Notes: generated by a model from the sequence alone, not told the origin. A DNA stretch of 64,000 bases from Mixophyes australis (GCA_036250195.1 JAVHZZ010000003.1:34874335-34938334); one strand, 5' to 3'; shown: positions 45,841 to 58,681, counted from the first letter of the stretch. Numbers and translations are program-made.

Positions 45841-46995
45841 TCAGAAAAATTTTGTTTGCATTTTTTTTTTTTCTTTCTTTCTGTTCAAGCTGGAATGGAA
45901 TTCCCCCAAATCCCTAGGGTAACCCCAATATATACAGGTACTTCTCCCATCTTTTGAAACTTGCTGCAATAAGGCAGCAGGATTCAACATTGTGCACTGC
46001 TTAAGTGTAACGTTACTGGGAGTAAGCAGTGCTACTTCATTAGGATAGGCTTCAGTAAGGAGCATGTGGAATCCAAGGAAAAGGTTCTTGGTTTCTGAGT
46101 TCCACAAAGTTTACACTCATTAGATGGAGTGTACAGTACAACGGTTAAGACAGATGTGGTAACTTTAATTCTTCTGGAAGAGAAACACTTAGCTTAAATA
46201 ACCTGTTAATAAGCCACATCATCAGTTCTATTAGTGTATATAATAATGTGTTGGGCCACAATACTCACAAACACATTCCTGCATTGGGTGTAAACCCCTG
46301 TAGTCATGGGTTGCTCTTTTCTTTATTTGGTTGGGTTAAACTTTCATATTAGAATTTTCTAATTATGTATAATGATCTATACATTACTATGGGCCTGAGT
46401 CTGGTTCTTCCAAACTTGGCTTTCCTTTCTAGTCTAGTACACATCTACAGCGCACAGCAAAGGAAAATAACGTGCAATCTATACTCCTCCTGCTAATATC
46501 AATGAACTCCCCTCTCTGGTCTCCCTTGGACCTTTAAAAAACTTAAAATACAGTTTACTCAGATTCCCCTTGTCTGAAGGTCTTAACATATATCTGTGAA
46601 CATGAGAGGCTCTGGGGCCTCTTGTGCTTCCTTTTTTTTTTTTTTGTCTTCTAATAAAAAAGGAAAGGGAGGAAGAAAATACACAGTGCGCTCGGCAAGT
46701 GTTATATGTCACTCATTTCACAATAGGAGGGAATGTCCTTTGTGCTGTATATCTTCATACTTAGTAAATCTGGCCGGTAACAAATGTTTTGCTTGTGCTT
46801 GGTTTCTGTCACAACGTACGATACCGTTAAGGTAACTGGGTGTCCTAGCACAATATCTATACTCTTTTCAAGCACTAAAGCAGAGTAGTATGCAAGTGAC
46901 CTTAGCTTGCGACCATGTATTTGTGTCAGTACTCCTTGTACATGTGCACTGACTTCATAACAAAATAATGTGAAAGGCTTGTCATAATCTGGCAA
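45841..46995 (-). pseudogene. ERV reverse transcriptase C-terminal fragments
   Basis: 46995-46702 has PDYDKPFTLFCYE and GVLTQIHG, the start of the connection region. 46107-45841 has VALLTPSNVTLKQC and LNPAALL, the usual end of the gammaretroviral connection. The palm domain with its YxDD site is not present anywhere between the LTRs that I can see, so polymerase activity is absent. Confidence 0.85.
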
Positions 46996-46999
46996 AGCC

Positions 47000-49730
47000 A
47001 GTGCTGGCGCTGAAGTTATTTCAGCTTAAAATTGGTTAAACATTTGGTTCTGCTCAGAGGAGAGTATAAATGGCTTGCTATGATCCAGAAGTGCTAATGC
47101 AGGAGCACATACAATTGCTCTTAAAGTCTTAAATCTTTTTCATTTCTGTAAAAATATAGAATTCCCATCAATGCATTACCATACCCACAATAAAAAGAAT
47201 TATTTACAGTATATGACAATTATAGCACAGTAAATAAGGGCAGTAAATGTCTTTACAAACACTGATTTACTCAAAACTGTAATGAGGATACAAATAAAAA
47301 CCTTTTGCTTTCTGCACATACAGAAAAACCACCTAGTTCATGCATTTGCTATGCGAATAGCACATAAACTCTAATATCTCTTTCCAAAACAAGGTAATCA
47401 TTACTCAGAAGAGTTTACGTTATTTAAATCCTTCATTAGTTTATACTTATGTTTGTTGTGGTGCAAAGATGGTGCATTGGAAGTTAAATCAATGCAATCT
47501 GGATTGCCTAATGGGTCTTTGCAGCTGGAGACCTGTGAATAAAAAAACTTTTGCATAGAGATTAACATTTATTTACTAGGAATTACTGTAACTGTAACAT
47601 GCGTGTATACTGTTATCAGGTAACCAGTGAACAGCTGCTAAAAGCTTAACTGTGACGCTATGCGTTCCATGCCTTGATTTCCTCAAAGGGGCAGTCCCTA
47701 ATTTCACAAATAGAGAATGTCAAAGTGACGAGACCTGGGCGAGTGTTCAAAGCCACTCCTTTCTTATCATCTCTTAGTACAGCCCTTTTAAATGACACTA
47801 ATTAAATTTCCGGGTTTAGAAACATTCAATCTGGAATCTTGGTTCCAAGTATTCAACCATTTTAAAAGCAGCACTGTCTCATAAATCAGAGTACTCTCGT
47901 TAGACACAATACATTGTGTCTGTAAATCATTCAACATTTTCTCAACAAAATCTCTCTCCCGTGACCAAATATTCACACATATTTCTAGATTCTGTGATTT
48001 TCGTGTTCAAAGTAAAAATATATTCACTTAAGTCTCGCTCACAGACAACATTTTATCTCGTAACATTTCTTTAAAGGCATAACAAACCCTCCTGATTTCT
48101 GAGAACATTCATCAGCGCCATTTTAACACAGATAAAAACAGCATGTAAGCTCACTCCCACAATTCTCAACTTCATTAAAGAGAAAGCTATATTTCTGAAC
48201 TTCAGAAACAAAATTATTTTGTTCAAATACAGAAACGGCTTGTTGGATCCCAGCCAGCTTTGTTCTGACACTAGTACTTATAGTGATAATGTACATTATT
48301 TACAATCTTGTCCGTGCAATCGGACCAAACATTTTAAAACTTCTTTTGTATCTTTTTTTTTTTAAAAGCTTATCATTAAGCAATGAATGTACAACTTTTT
48401 CAACCTTGAAACATGTCTCTTGTAAAAAACGGACAAGACAGACAAACATTTTGATTTAAAGTAAATCAAACATCTCCCTTATAGAGCACTAAGACAGAGA
48501 ACAAACAATGTGAATTATCACGGATCTCTCTCACACGCAGTAAGACGGAGACAAAACTCACATACAGAGAAAGAAAACTTAACTGACATCTTCCAGCCTA
48601 CTGCTGTGGAACTACAAGTCCCAGCATTACACTAAATACAAGTTAGCTTCAACATGTTATCATCAATCAGCACTCCGGACACATTTTTTCCAATTTTACA
48701 TACATTGTCAAAAAACAAAAAACAGTGTGCTTCTTATCTCAACACACTGAAATCATTTACACAGAATAAGGGAGGGGCACATTTCACTTATTCAGCTGCA
48801 CAGGATCAAACATACATTTATAATATACAACCTACTTGATTCATTATTCAGCTTCCGATGCATTTAGCATATCCACATATATTTCGACTTTTCAGATCTC
48901 TTAACTTTCCTGTGCCACCTCAAACAATCTCTTGGGGTTTGATCTCAATACCCCTTTGTTCTTGTCACATTACCACTTGCAACACCTTTGTTTCTCCATC
49001 CACACATATCTTTGGCTATCCCCGCTTTCTTGAAAAATTCCCTGCAGACCTTCTACTCCCCCATTTCCTTAAGTCTTTGTGCATCATATCTATGAGGGAG
49101 CTGCTGTCATTTGTTTACTATCTATATTACTCGTATTGACAGTATTCTGTTGAGTCCAAATCGGGACTCTTATCTAGTTTCTGTGGGTTGTCCTTGCACT
49201 GGACGTCCCGTTCTGTGGACTCCTTGTACTGGATGTCCGTGCTAAATAGCTTCTTTGACAGTATCTGGGACGAAGGTCTTTTGGAAATCTCTCTTACACA
49301 ATTTGGGCAGATTACAGAATCTCCCTTCTTTGATATACCTCTGGGGATGGTGTCTAAAATGTTCACTCAATGTTCAAAACAATAACTCTCTAAATCCCTC
49401 TATTCCATTACATGCTTCTTTGATCAATGTCTTATGTGACTTTTATGCTTTATACATCATACATAGGTACAAACACATGCACTCAAAATTCAATCATCTT
49501 TCAAAAATCTAATCAACAATACAATTACAGTAAACAAATTGGGTTAATACTGTATTATATTAATCAGATGATACTTGAGACTCACAAATTCGCGTGTCAG
49601 GTGCCTCAGACAGACATGAGGTGACCCAGACTAGGAAGACCAACGAGTAGAAATCTACTGACCGCGGATGTTGGGGTTCAATGTGCTGGGAAACCTCCGT
49701 TGTCTGTCTTGTAGCCTGCTGGACAGCGAA
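47000..49730 (-). other. ERV 5' internal region, gag not recognised
   Basis: The stretch that should hold the leader, gag and protease has only short ORFs, for example 49127-49366, whose start is about 385 bp from the 5' LTR (a plausible leader distance). No zinc knuckle, major homology region or protease DTG was found. Confidence 0.5.
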
Positions 49731-49748
49731 TCTCTGTGGCGACCTCCA
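49731..49748 (-). other. Putative primer binding site of ERV
   Basis: On the minus strand, 3 nt after the 5' LTR, the sequence begins tggaggtcgcc, as expected for a TGG-starting tRNA 3'-end complement. The tRNA is not assigned with certainty; a tRNA ending in CCTCCA is implied. Confidence 0.5.
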
Positions 49749-49751
49749 AGT

Positions 49752-50326
49752 TGTTAGATCTGAAATTCTGACCCAAGTCTGCCTGTGGTGTCAAGTATAT
49801 CTGGAAGCGCTTCAATCAGCTGGAGAGAATTGACACAGACCAAGTTCTGTATACAAGGAATATTCTCTAGTTTATTGATACAAAGATACAGGTTTTTATA
49901 GGCTACTGAATAAATGAATCCTACGTCATATGCATACAATAGTTTATACCACTAGTTTATGAGAAGCGCTACTGATTAACTTTCTCACGTATTCTTGAGG
50001 TGTTTACTTTTCTCCCCCTTCTAAGGACAGATGAGCCTATTATTTCTTATCTCAAGGGGAGTTGGAGATATGCTATGTGTAACACCATGGATACAGCTCC
50101 CATACTACCAGCTGGATATGAAGCTCATTATTGTTTTCATAACTGGTTACATTCTTCAGGTGTTCCCTATTAGTTCAACTTCAAGGCCATAGGCTCACAT
50201 ATTGCAAAACTGCAAGTTAACAGAAAAATGAATAATCTCTTCTAGCAAATAATATTTCTATACAAGTTACAATAAAATGGCTGAACAAAGGCCTTATGAG
50301 GCCTTAACAAAAAATCATATTTAACA
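49752..50326 (-). repeat. ERV 5' LTR
   Basis: Same 575-bp sequence as 42827-43401, so the promoter box lies at plus 49893-49900. It is followed by the gaac duplication on the right. Confidence 0.93.
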
Positions 50327-50460
50327 GAACTATACTAAATCTGCAAAAAACTAGGGTCTGAGATTACCTGGGATAAAAAATTTGCAGACTAGATGGGTCC
50401 AATTATTATTATTATTATTATCGTCCCTCAAGTTCTATGTTTCTACAATATGTTGTATTA
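50327..50460. mobile_element. Interspersed repeat, right part after the retrovirus
   Basis: Continues 42640-42826: cagactagatgggtcc, an (att)n run at 50402-50420, then ttctatgtttct. Confidence 0.55.
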
Positions 50461-51326
50461 TATATTGTAATATGTGGCATTAAAATGTTTTTATTTATCA
50501 TCCTTATTTATGTATAACTGTAGCATTACTTTTATGCATTTTTTCTTTTATCTTCTAAATACAGCCTTGCAGGTAAGAAAGATATTGAAAGTCATTGAGA
50601 ATGCCTGTGACCTTATTAGGTACAAAAACAGCTGACTTCTAATATCTATTTACAGAAGGAGGTGTTCCTTGTGATACGTAAATGTTCTGAATGAACATTG
50701 ACTAAATTACATCAGAACTCTGCAATTAGAAGTATAGATGCCACTAAGTGCATGTGAACAGTGCCACCTAGTGGAATTGTGTTACTACGTCGCCTTATCA
50801 ATATTGTACTGTGCTTTCATAACCAAAAGGCACAGCAGATTCACGACGAGTGTGTATTTCTCCTTTAAAGAGAACCCCTCACCTTTTAAAAAAAATATTT
50901 GTTTTACATACTGTGTTATATAAGTGTAAACATAAACTACATATCCTTTCTGGAAGAGTAGTGTGCCTGGATTTCCACCAAAATGCGTGGGTTACAGAGC
51001 AAGATGATGGTGTTTGTGGAGAACTAAAAGTTGTCATCAGCCAATGAGAGATGTTGGGTGGAATGAGGGGGTGCTTTGCAAATACAGGGGAGGGTTAAAT
51101 GGTGTCTAGTTTTTGCACAAAATACTATGTAAAAAGAAATTCTTAAATGCGACAGTTCTTAATTTACTGCACCCAAAATAGCTTTTTAAATGGCAAACTA
51201 AACTTTATTTGATATTGGAATAATCACTACTTTTTTTCATACACTCTGTAGCAGAGATAGTAAATTTAAAGTACATTTGTTACGCATATGTGTTAAGTAA
51301 GTTAAATTCTGTTCTTTGTGTTGCAG
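50461..51326. other. End of the last opsin intron, no other feature
   Basis: AT-rich. A ttacagccttgcag acceptor-like site near 50572 is followed at once by gtaagaaa, so any exon there would be only a few bases long; I did not call it. Confidence 0.45.
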
Positions 51327-51375
51327 GATCTACACTATAAGCCAGTACAGAAGATCAATTCCATCAGTAGAATGA
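51327..51375 (+). CDS. OPN5-like: OPN5-family opsin terminal exon (C-terminal tail and stop)
   Basis: Acceptor ctttgtgttgcag to 51326. The first base completes the Arg codon split at 41924-41925, and 15 codons (IYTISQYRRSIPSVE) precede tga at 51373. The tail resembles in spacing the end of human OPN5 (a T-V-T-x-x-R-K-S-S-A-V-L-E segment) but is shorter by several residues and much less conserved than the rest. Fit rests on phase, acceptor quality and weak similarity. Confidence 0.75.
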
Positions 51376-51559
51376 GGAGAGATGGCATAACTACAAAAAA
51401 CTGTGATAATTAAATTATTCCAAGAGATTTAAAGAAGAGACCCCCATACTTTACAGACATGTTTATTTTCTTATGTGTGTATTATATCCATAGAAATCTA
51501 GTTGACAAGAAAACAGTTGATGCCTATGTTGTACATTATGAATACATTATTAATTTTGT

Positions 51560-51565
51560 AATAAA
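51560..51565 (+). other. Candidate polyadenylation signal of the opsin
   Basis: aataaa, 185 bp after the stop codon, in AT-rich sequence without an earlier canonical signal in the 3' UTR. Confidence 0.5.
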
Positions 51566-52186
51566 TGATAATATATAATTTTAACTATAATATGTCTTAA
51601 CAAGATAGCAAAGTTACTTTGTGAATAACGAAACACTGTCATGAATCAGGGGATCCGCATCTCTGAATATTGGAAGTTCCACAGAAGAAGTATTTGTATA
51701 AAATAAATTATTTCAAGGTCATAAGCGGATGTAACTTAAAATTTAGCACATTATACACAGAATGATGTAAACACTAGTACCAAAAGGTACCCACTATAAA
51801 ATGTATTATATTGCTTTATATTTGTATCAATTCGTAATTTATATTTCCAAAACTTTTGTGGCAAGTCAGCCATGTTGGCTGCTAAAATAAAAATATATCA
51901 TTTAAAAAAAAGCTCCCTCCCATATTTAAATACAATGCTCCACTGTACTTTATATTCAGGGCTGTTTTTTAAAGGTCAATTGTTTTACTATGATGAAATT
52001 ATTTAAATAATTAATTATATAAACAAGATGGATGGACTTTGATTCATATAGGGGGAGTGTCTGATGGCGTGACATGGCTACATGTTGGTCTAGCTACTTC
52101 CGCTACACATGTATGCGTGTATGGGGCAACCTGAAATACTCTGTGATGCTGTTAACATTCTGAAATACCATGTGCTGCTGTTAACA
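51566..52186. other. Stretch downstream of the opsin, no gene
   Basis: AT-rich; other aataaa-type hexamers occur (for example near 51700), so the 3' UTR may be longer. Confidence 0.45.
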
Positions 52187-53290
52187 TTCGAATATACAGA
52201 GACAAGACAAACAGAGAGTACATTATAATATACAGAAACAAGACAGAGTACAGTCTAATATACAGAGACAAGACAAACAGAGAGTACAGTCTAATATACA
52301 GAGACAAGACAAACAGAGAGTACAGTCTAATATACAGAGACAAGACAAACAGAGAGTACAGTCTAATATACAAAGACAAGACAAACAGAGAGTACAGTCT
52401 AACATACAGAGACAAGACAAGCACAGAGAATACAGTCTAATATACAGAGACAAGACAAACACAGAGAATACAGTCTAATATACAGAGACAAGACAAACAC
52501 AAAGAATACAATCTAATATGCAGAGACAAGACAGAGTAGTCTAATATACAGAGACACGACAGACACAGAGAGTACAGTCTAATATACAGAGACAAGACAA
52601 ACACAGAGAATACAGTCTAATATACAGAGACAAGACAAACACAAAGAATACAATCTAATATACAGAGACAAGACAGAGTAGTCTAATATAGAGAGACACG
52701 ACAGACACAGAGAGTACAGTCTAATATATAGAGACAAGACAGAGTACAGTCTAATATACAGAGACAAGACCAACACAGAGAGTGTAGTCTAATATACAGA
52801 GACACGACAAACACACAGAGTACAGTCTAATATACAGAGACACGACAGACACAGAGAGTACAGTCTAATATACAGAGACAAGACAAACACAGAGAGTACA
52901 GTCTAATATACAGAGGAAAGACAAAAAGAGAGTACAGTCTAATATACAGAGACAAGACAAACACAGAGAGTACAGTCTAATATACAGAGACAAGACAAAC
53001 ACAGAGAGTACAGTCTAATATACAGAGACAAGACAAACACACAGAGTACAGTCTAATATACAGAGACAAGACAAACGCAGAGAGTACAGTCTAATATACA
53101 GAGGAAAACCAAAAAGAGAGTACAGTCTAAAATACATAGACAAGACAAACACAGGGAGACAGTCTAATATACAGATAGGAAAGTATAATACAGAGAGGGA
53201 AAATGAATACACGGAGACAATTACAGAAATGCAGTTTTATACACAGGATAAACAAACAGAGTGTCAGCCTAATATACAGAGAGGAGACAC
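52187..53290. repeat. Minisatellite, about 38-bp unit
   Basis: The unit is close to tacagagacaagacaaacac followed by agagagtacagtctaata. About 27 copies with length variants; the right end becomes irregular after 53160. Its composition creates artefactual ORFs on the minus strand. Confidence 0.93.
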
Positions 53291-53893
53291 AGATAAGACA
53301 GTATAATACACAGAGGGGCACTAAGAAAGAAGGTTTACTATATATATAAGAAGGCCAGTGTGTCACTATAACTAGCTGAAAAGTGAGAAATATTTCAAAA
53401 GAAGATGAAATTATAAACGGGATAATGATATTTAAATTGAATTGTCACTAAAAATGAATAGATATAGTCAGATTTGTCTCTGTCTGTTATACGAGGTCAC
53501 ATTTTCACAGTTTTTTTTACAATCTTAATATTGATGGTCATGAAAAATATCAGATGAAAATATAAGTAGGGCTCAGACTGACTGCAATACAGGGGACGGT
53601 GTAATAACCAGGGAAGAGACATAGAGAGACTAAGCATACATAGTAACCCATATAGAGGACAGTCTGGTACAATCAGAGGGTTGTATAAACGGGGGCTGCC
53701 GAATGTAGCATACACCTCTGTAGAGGGGCTGGAGCTGGTACTAAAACACAAAGCTTGTTGTGACCCTGCAGAAACGTCATGTAGACTATAAGGAGCTTTG
53801 TGCTGGAAATGGGCAGAGAATCTTTATACCTCATAGGTATTTCAAATCTCTGCGTTATTAGCGATGTGTTGTGTAAAAGAGATGATGTGAGGC
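53291..53893. other. No feature recognised
   Basis: Nothing beyond short ORFs. Confidence 0.5.
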
Positions 53894-54001
53894 CAGGGGT
53901 GGAGCTATTGTGGTAGCAGGTGGCCGGTGGTCCTGAAAACACGTCTTGGGGCCCTTGAAAAATATTGCTATGGCCCCCACAAATGTCTAGTTACGCTCCT
54001 G
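53894..54001. mobile_element. Small hAT-type MITE
   Basis: Ends caggggtggagcta and tagttacgctcctg are imperfect inverted repeats. The interior is rich in ggcccc. A matching target duplication was not found. Confidence 0.6.
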
Positions 54002-54885
54002 GGTGCACAGTATATAATTTTGTTGGACATAATATTTTAATGCTCTAGAATGGGTGTAGATTGCAAATGTCTATATCCCATAATTCCAGGATTTCCTGTG
54101 AACCAGTTAATAGATGGTGCTATTGTACATTGTATTTTCCATACAGAGAAAGGCCCAATGCTTATGGTTGTAGCCAGTTGTGGACAGCGTCAAGTGGGTA
54201 TTATGAGTTCACATTGTAAAAAAAAGAATGTCCATGAGTTTGTGCATTTAGAGAGGTTAGGGGCGTGGGATGAAACCTGGGATGTCTGATTCATTGCACG
54301 TCTGAGCAGAACCAATGGCCGGCACAACACACAGACAGACGTCGTGGTCTCCTACAGTCTATGTTGCCACAAATCAATCAGTACACAAATGTGGGATCAA
54401 TGAATGGGAGGAAGCTCAATGGCCAAGTCCGAAGGCATATACTACATGGCCAGTGTAAGTGGAGACTGAGCATAACTAAAGTATCCTAAAAAATAAAACC
54501 TGACAGCTTGTGTAGCATTTCTCCTTCTTTTCTACACCTGAAAATCCCAAAAAATAAGCATGGCTTCCTCGGGCTGTGCCCCGTTCAGCAACCTCTGCTA
54601 TCAGTGCCGCCATTGCTGGTGCATCCGCATCCACTGCTGAGCGCTGAAGCTGAAGTTCTCCTGTGTGTTTCTCCTGGACGTTGCCGGTATGGAAGTTCTC
54701 TGATGTAGATTCAGAAACCTTGTTCCTATTCAATACACCAGACGAAATATCTGTATAATATCCAGAGGCTACAAACCTTTCAATCTGCAAGACACAGGCT
54801 CACTCTTCTCTATCTGGAAACTATAGTCTTAAAAATGTAAGTTTCTTGAGCAGTCCAGCAAATTGTGAATGCTGGTCTTCAGGAT
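54002..54885. other. No gene recognised
   Basis: Open stretches (for example a minus-strand frame at 54476-54790 and a plus-strand one at 54050-54289) have no motif or splice context that I can support. Confidence 0.45.
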
Positions 54886-55010
54886 GTGGTCCTTATTGGA
54901 TGTGGTCCTTATTGGATGTGGTCCTTATTGGATGTGGTCCTTATTGGATGTGGACCTTATTGGATGTGGTCCTTATTGGATGTGGTCCTTATTGGATGTG
55001 GTCCTTATTT
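54886..55010. repeat. 16-bp tandem repeat, about 8 copies
   Basis: tggatgtggtccttat repeated with one variant (tggacc). Confidence 0.95.
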
Positions 55011-55484
55011 GAATGATCTTTTAACTTTTTTCTTTCTGGACTTGCCACCGATCCCCAGTTACCTTTGGGCCTGTACAATAACTCAGCCCCTCTACCATAT
55101 CTTTATCAAGTCCATCCATTCTCATGTGTCTTTACAAACCCAACCTTCACCCCTGGAAAAGTTCAGTCAATGTAATGATTTCTGACACAGGTGAAGCTTT
55201 CTTCACACTGGGAATAAGTATGTGAGGCCTGGTGAAAAATGATTGAGATAACTAATATTCTTTCTGGCTATTATCAAAGTACCAATTTCAAAGCTTATGC
55301 AACATACACACAATGGAAACCCATATTAACACAGACGAACCAAGAACAATTACAGGTTACATTTTGTCTTTGATCCCAATCAGGGGCGACAATCCTTGAA
55401 AATAATTTTTTAATAAAGGAATATTTTTCTTTTCATTATAACTTGTATACGTCAATGCATCAATCTGGGACACTTTTGGCATCT

Positions 55485-55612
55485 AGAGCAGTCCTGGCCA
55501 AGCTATGGCTCTGCAGCTGTGAAACTACAAGCCCCAGCTTGCTTTGCCAGTAGATAGCCAGCAGACACCAGGCAAAGCATGCTGGGACTACAGGTTGGCA
55601 GAGCTGATTTGG
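55485..55612. mobile_element. hAT-type MITE with cagtcctggccaagct end
   Basis: Left part cagtcctggccaagctatgg and gaaactacaagccccag; right part agcatgctgggactacaggt forms the mirror. This is a foldback-type frog MITE by appearance. Confidence 0.6.
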
Positions 55613-55946
55613 AGGAAGAAAAGTGTTATTCTCGTGGTGCCTGCTATGAGCAACTTAATACTGTCAGTAGGGTGACATATTTTTCCTGACTATCACTGTG
55701 TCTAACGGCTTTATGAGCACCCTGCTGTATAACGTGGCATTTTAACTCCCAGAATGCAGTGCATGCGAGCTGGAATTCTGGAGCTTTAAAAGGCAATTCT
55801 GCTCAGAGGGAAAGGTAACTGGGAACAGAGTTGACTGGCCTAGACAGATAAGTGTGAGAGAGTGAGATGTCCCTTCTTAAAAACCTTGGGGATCCATTCA
55901 GCATTTTGCTATTGGGCCTCCAAACTTCTACTTACACCCCTGATTG

Positions 55947-57894
55947 CAGTGCCGTAACTAGACATTTTAGTGCCCTGGGCGAGACAGGGCACCGGCGCCC
56001 CCCATCTAAGTGGGAGTGTCAATAGTTGAGTGGGCGTGGTCAACCTACTGTGGGGGCATGGCTAGCGCTTTACAAGTTCTAAACCGCACTGAAACCCCTC
56101 CCTCCCCATTCTTCACGGTCTGGCTTTGTAAGGATCTTTATGTAATAAGCCTCCATAGAATCAAAGTACTTTAAATGCAGCTATGACATGCTAGCTGTAT
56201 AAAAAATGAATTGTTTTTTTAAATAAAACTCGCTGAAAAAAATTAAAACATAAATGTAACGGTACCACCTGTATCACACTGCTACTTCATCCCACTGTGC
56301 CCTCCATCACAGTTTCTCCTTTATCACACCGTGCCAAGGAGCCATCTTTATCACATTGTGCCCCCTTATCACCATCACACGAAATTAATATATATATATA
56401 CACACACATACAATATAAAGAGCCTCCTAGTGTCCACCATACAATACAGAGAGCATTCATGTGACCTCCATACCATACAGAGAGCATTCCTGTGACCTTC
56501 ATACTATACAGAGAGCATTCCTGTAACCGCCATACTATACAGAGAGCATTCCTGTGACCGCCATACTATACATAGAGCATTCCTGTGACCTCCATACTAT
56601 ACAGAGAGCATTCCTGTGACCTCCATACTATACAGAGAGCATTCCTGTGACCGCCATACCATACAGAGAGCATTCCTGTGACCGCCATACTATACATAGA
56701 GCATTCCTGTGACCTCCATACTATACAGAGAGCATTCCTGTGACCGCCATACCATACAGAGAGCATTCCTGTGACCTCCATACTACACAGAGAGCATTCC
56801 TGTGACCTCCATACTATACAGAGAGCATTCCTGTGACCGCCATACCATACAGAAAGCATTCCTGTGACCACCATACTATACAGAGAGCATTCCTGTGACC
56901 ACCATACTATACAGAAAGCATTCCTGTGACCTCCATACCATACAGAGAGCATTCCTATGACCACCATACCATACAGAGAGCATTCCTATGACCACCATAC
57001 CATACAGAGAGCATTCCTGTGACCTCCATACCATATATAGAGCATTCCTGTGACCACCATACCATACATAGAGCATTCCTGTGACCGCCATACTATACGG
57101 AGAGCATTCCTGTGACCTCCATACCATACAGAGAGCATTCCTGTGACCGCCATACTATACAGAGAGCATTCCTGTGATAGAGAGGGTGCAGAGGTTACAG
57201 CTGTATTTCGGGGGTCCAGGAGTCAGAATTGACAGGTGTCAGGGATCAGGAGGAAGGGAAACATATCTGGATAGAAACAGAGGGAACTGATATGCAGGGC
57301 AAGGAAAGGTCAATGATGGGGGCTCTGTACTGTACCGAGAGTTGGGAGGGGCACTGGAGTCATAGTTATCAGGAGCAGAGGTGAGAGTGTTGGTGGAACG
57401 CAGGGCTGTCAGGAGGAGCTGGGGATGCTGGGAGGGGCAGTCCTGTAAGCAGAGAGCTGCTAACACACAGCATGTGATATAACAGACCAGTGCTTAGGGA
57501 GAGAACAACTAATGGAGCTGACAGATCCCACTACCCCTCACTTACTTAAGGTCTGTTCTCAGCTCCCCGCAGTGTTAGCTCTTCTGCACAGCATGGTGAC
57601 ATCATCAGTGATGCTGCAGTGACAGGGAGCCGGCGTTTTTTTTTCATAGTCCTTTCATGGACCAGCCACCACACTAGCCCCTCCCACCTCCCGCGGCACC
57701 CTCCCCCAACTCACGGGGGGGGGGGGACTGCCGCGAGTCGGGGGAGGGGGTCACAATTTTTTTTTAGATTTTTTTTTTTAGATTTTTTTTTTTACTATGT
57801 AACACAGAGGGGAAGGTAGCGGGCGGCTGCTGCGCCCCCTCGGGCTTGCGCCCAGGGCGACGGCACCGCCTGCACCACCCTAGTTACGGCTCTG
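55947..57894. mobile_element. Non-autonomous hAT element with 8-bp TSD and internal array
   Basis: Left end cagtgccgtaactagaca and right end ctagttacggctctg are inverted repeats. Both flanks carry cctgattg (55939-55946 and 57895-57902), an 8-bp duplication. The 1948-bp interior is non-coding and holds a 30-bp tandem array (56440-57175) and a g/t-rich patch near 57715-57795. Just inside both ends are g/c-rich strings with cagggcga on the same pattern. Confidence 0.92.
56440..57175. repeat. 30-bp tandem array within the hAT-type element
   Basis: Unit gagagcattcctgtgacc followed by gccatactatac, some 24 copies, with accacc/acctcc/accgcc variants. Source of artefactual minus-strand ORFs. Confidence 0.95.
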
Positions 57895-57902
57895 CCTGAT
57901 TG

Positions 57903-58404
57903 TAAATCACATATGTGCTCAATGCAATAGCTGTACCAACAAAGGAAGAAAACAAAACAGAGAGGAAGGTTCAAAGTACAAAATCAGTGGACTGGCACAC
58001 GTTTGTACTTTTGTAGTGACCAGTGGTTTGATTTTACGGATCTCTGCGTTTTTCTTAGGTACACAGTAAAACGTACCTACTTTTTAATGTCGGTAACTTT
58101 CCAAATGGTTGGCATCCCTGAAAGTTCTTTGGCAAATAACATACATCTTGCAATGTAATTGGGAGAACTGGTGTTCCTTGTTTTAAATGAAATATGAGGA
58201 GTATATTTATTACGGTGAGGACAGTTTTGTTGTACATTTATTTGGATACCATTTATCTTATTCTGTAAAGACTTACATTGGCAAAGTCCATGGGCTCTTT
58301 ATACTTTGTCTGTGTTTAATAAGAAGCAGTGCTATACAACACGAATATAGCTCAGATGGGATAGCTTCATGAATTACACACCTACAAATGATATGGCAGT
58401 GAAT
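57903..58404. other. No feature recognised
   Basis: Short ORFs only. Confidence 0.45.
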
Positions 58405-58681
58405 TCATGTCCAGTGGCAATGATACCGACACTACCATAGAACACTGTGTATTGGTTGGCATATTTCCTGGAACTTTTGTGGCAGGGCTGAAATGCCGTG
58501 GAAATGCTGGTTTTGGGAAAAAGTTCATTGTCATAGCAAAGTGGGACTTGAAATTAATTGCAATTCATCTGATCACTCTTCATGACATTCAGGAGTATAT
58601 CCAAATTGCCATCATAAAAACTGAGGCAGCAGACTTTGTGAAAAATAATATTTGGGTCATTCTGAAAATTTTTGGTCATGA

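Larger units (their letters stand above)
42827..50326 (-). mobile_element. Endogenous retrovirus, antisense in opsin intron
   Basis: Two direct 575-bp LTRs (42827-43401 and 49752-50326) begin tgttag and end ttaaca on the plus strand and are flanked by the 4-bp duplication gaac (42823-42826 and 50327-50330). Pol fragments of gammaretrovirus type lie between them on the minus strand, so the 5' LTR is the right one. Internal length is 6350 bp. Pol is broken into pieces with most of the RT palm missing. No gag was recognised and env is almost wholly absent. The element is defective and antisense to the opsin. Confidence 0.93.

Noticed and set aside
50560..50590. Extra opsin micro-exon between the helix 7 exon and the last exon
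   Set aside because: An acceptor-like cag is directly followed by gtaag, leaving no coding sequence; joining 41925 to 51327 is already in phase.
52152..53366. Repetitive minus-strand ORFs with FVLSLYIRLYSL pattern
   Set aside because: They are translations of the 38-bp minisatellite; frames open only because the unit lacks stops.
54476..54790. Minus-strand 104-codon frame as a gene
   Set aside because: No motif, no splice context and no recognisable family; chance length in this composition.
56287..57127. Minus-strand ORFs with MLSVWYGGHRNA pattern
   Set aside because: Artefact of the 30-bp tandem array inside a hAT-type element.
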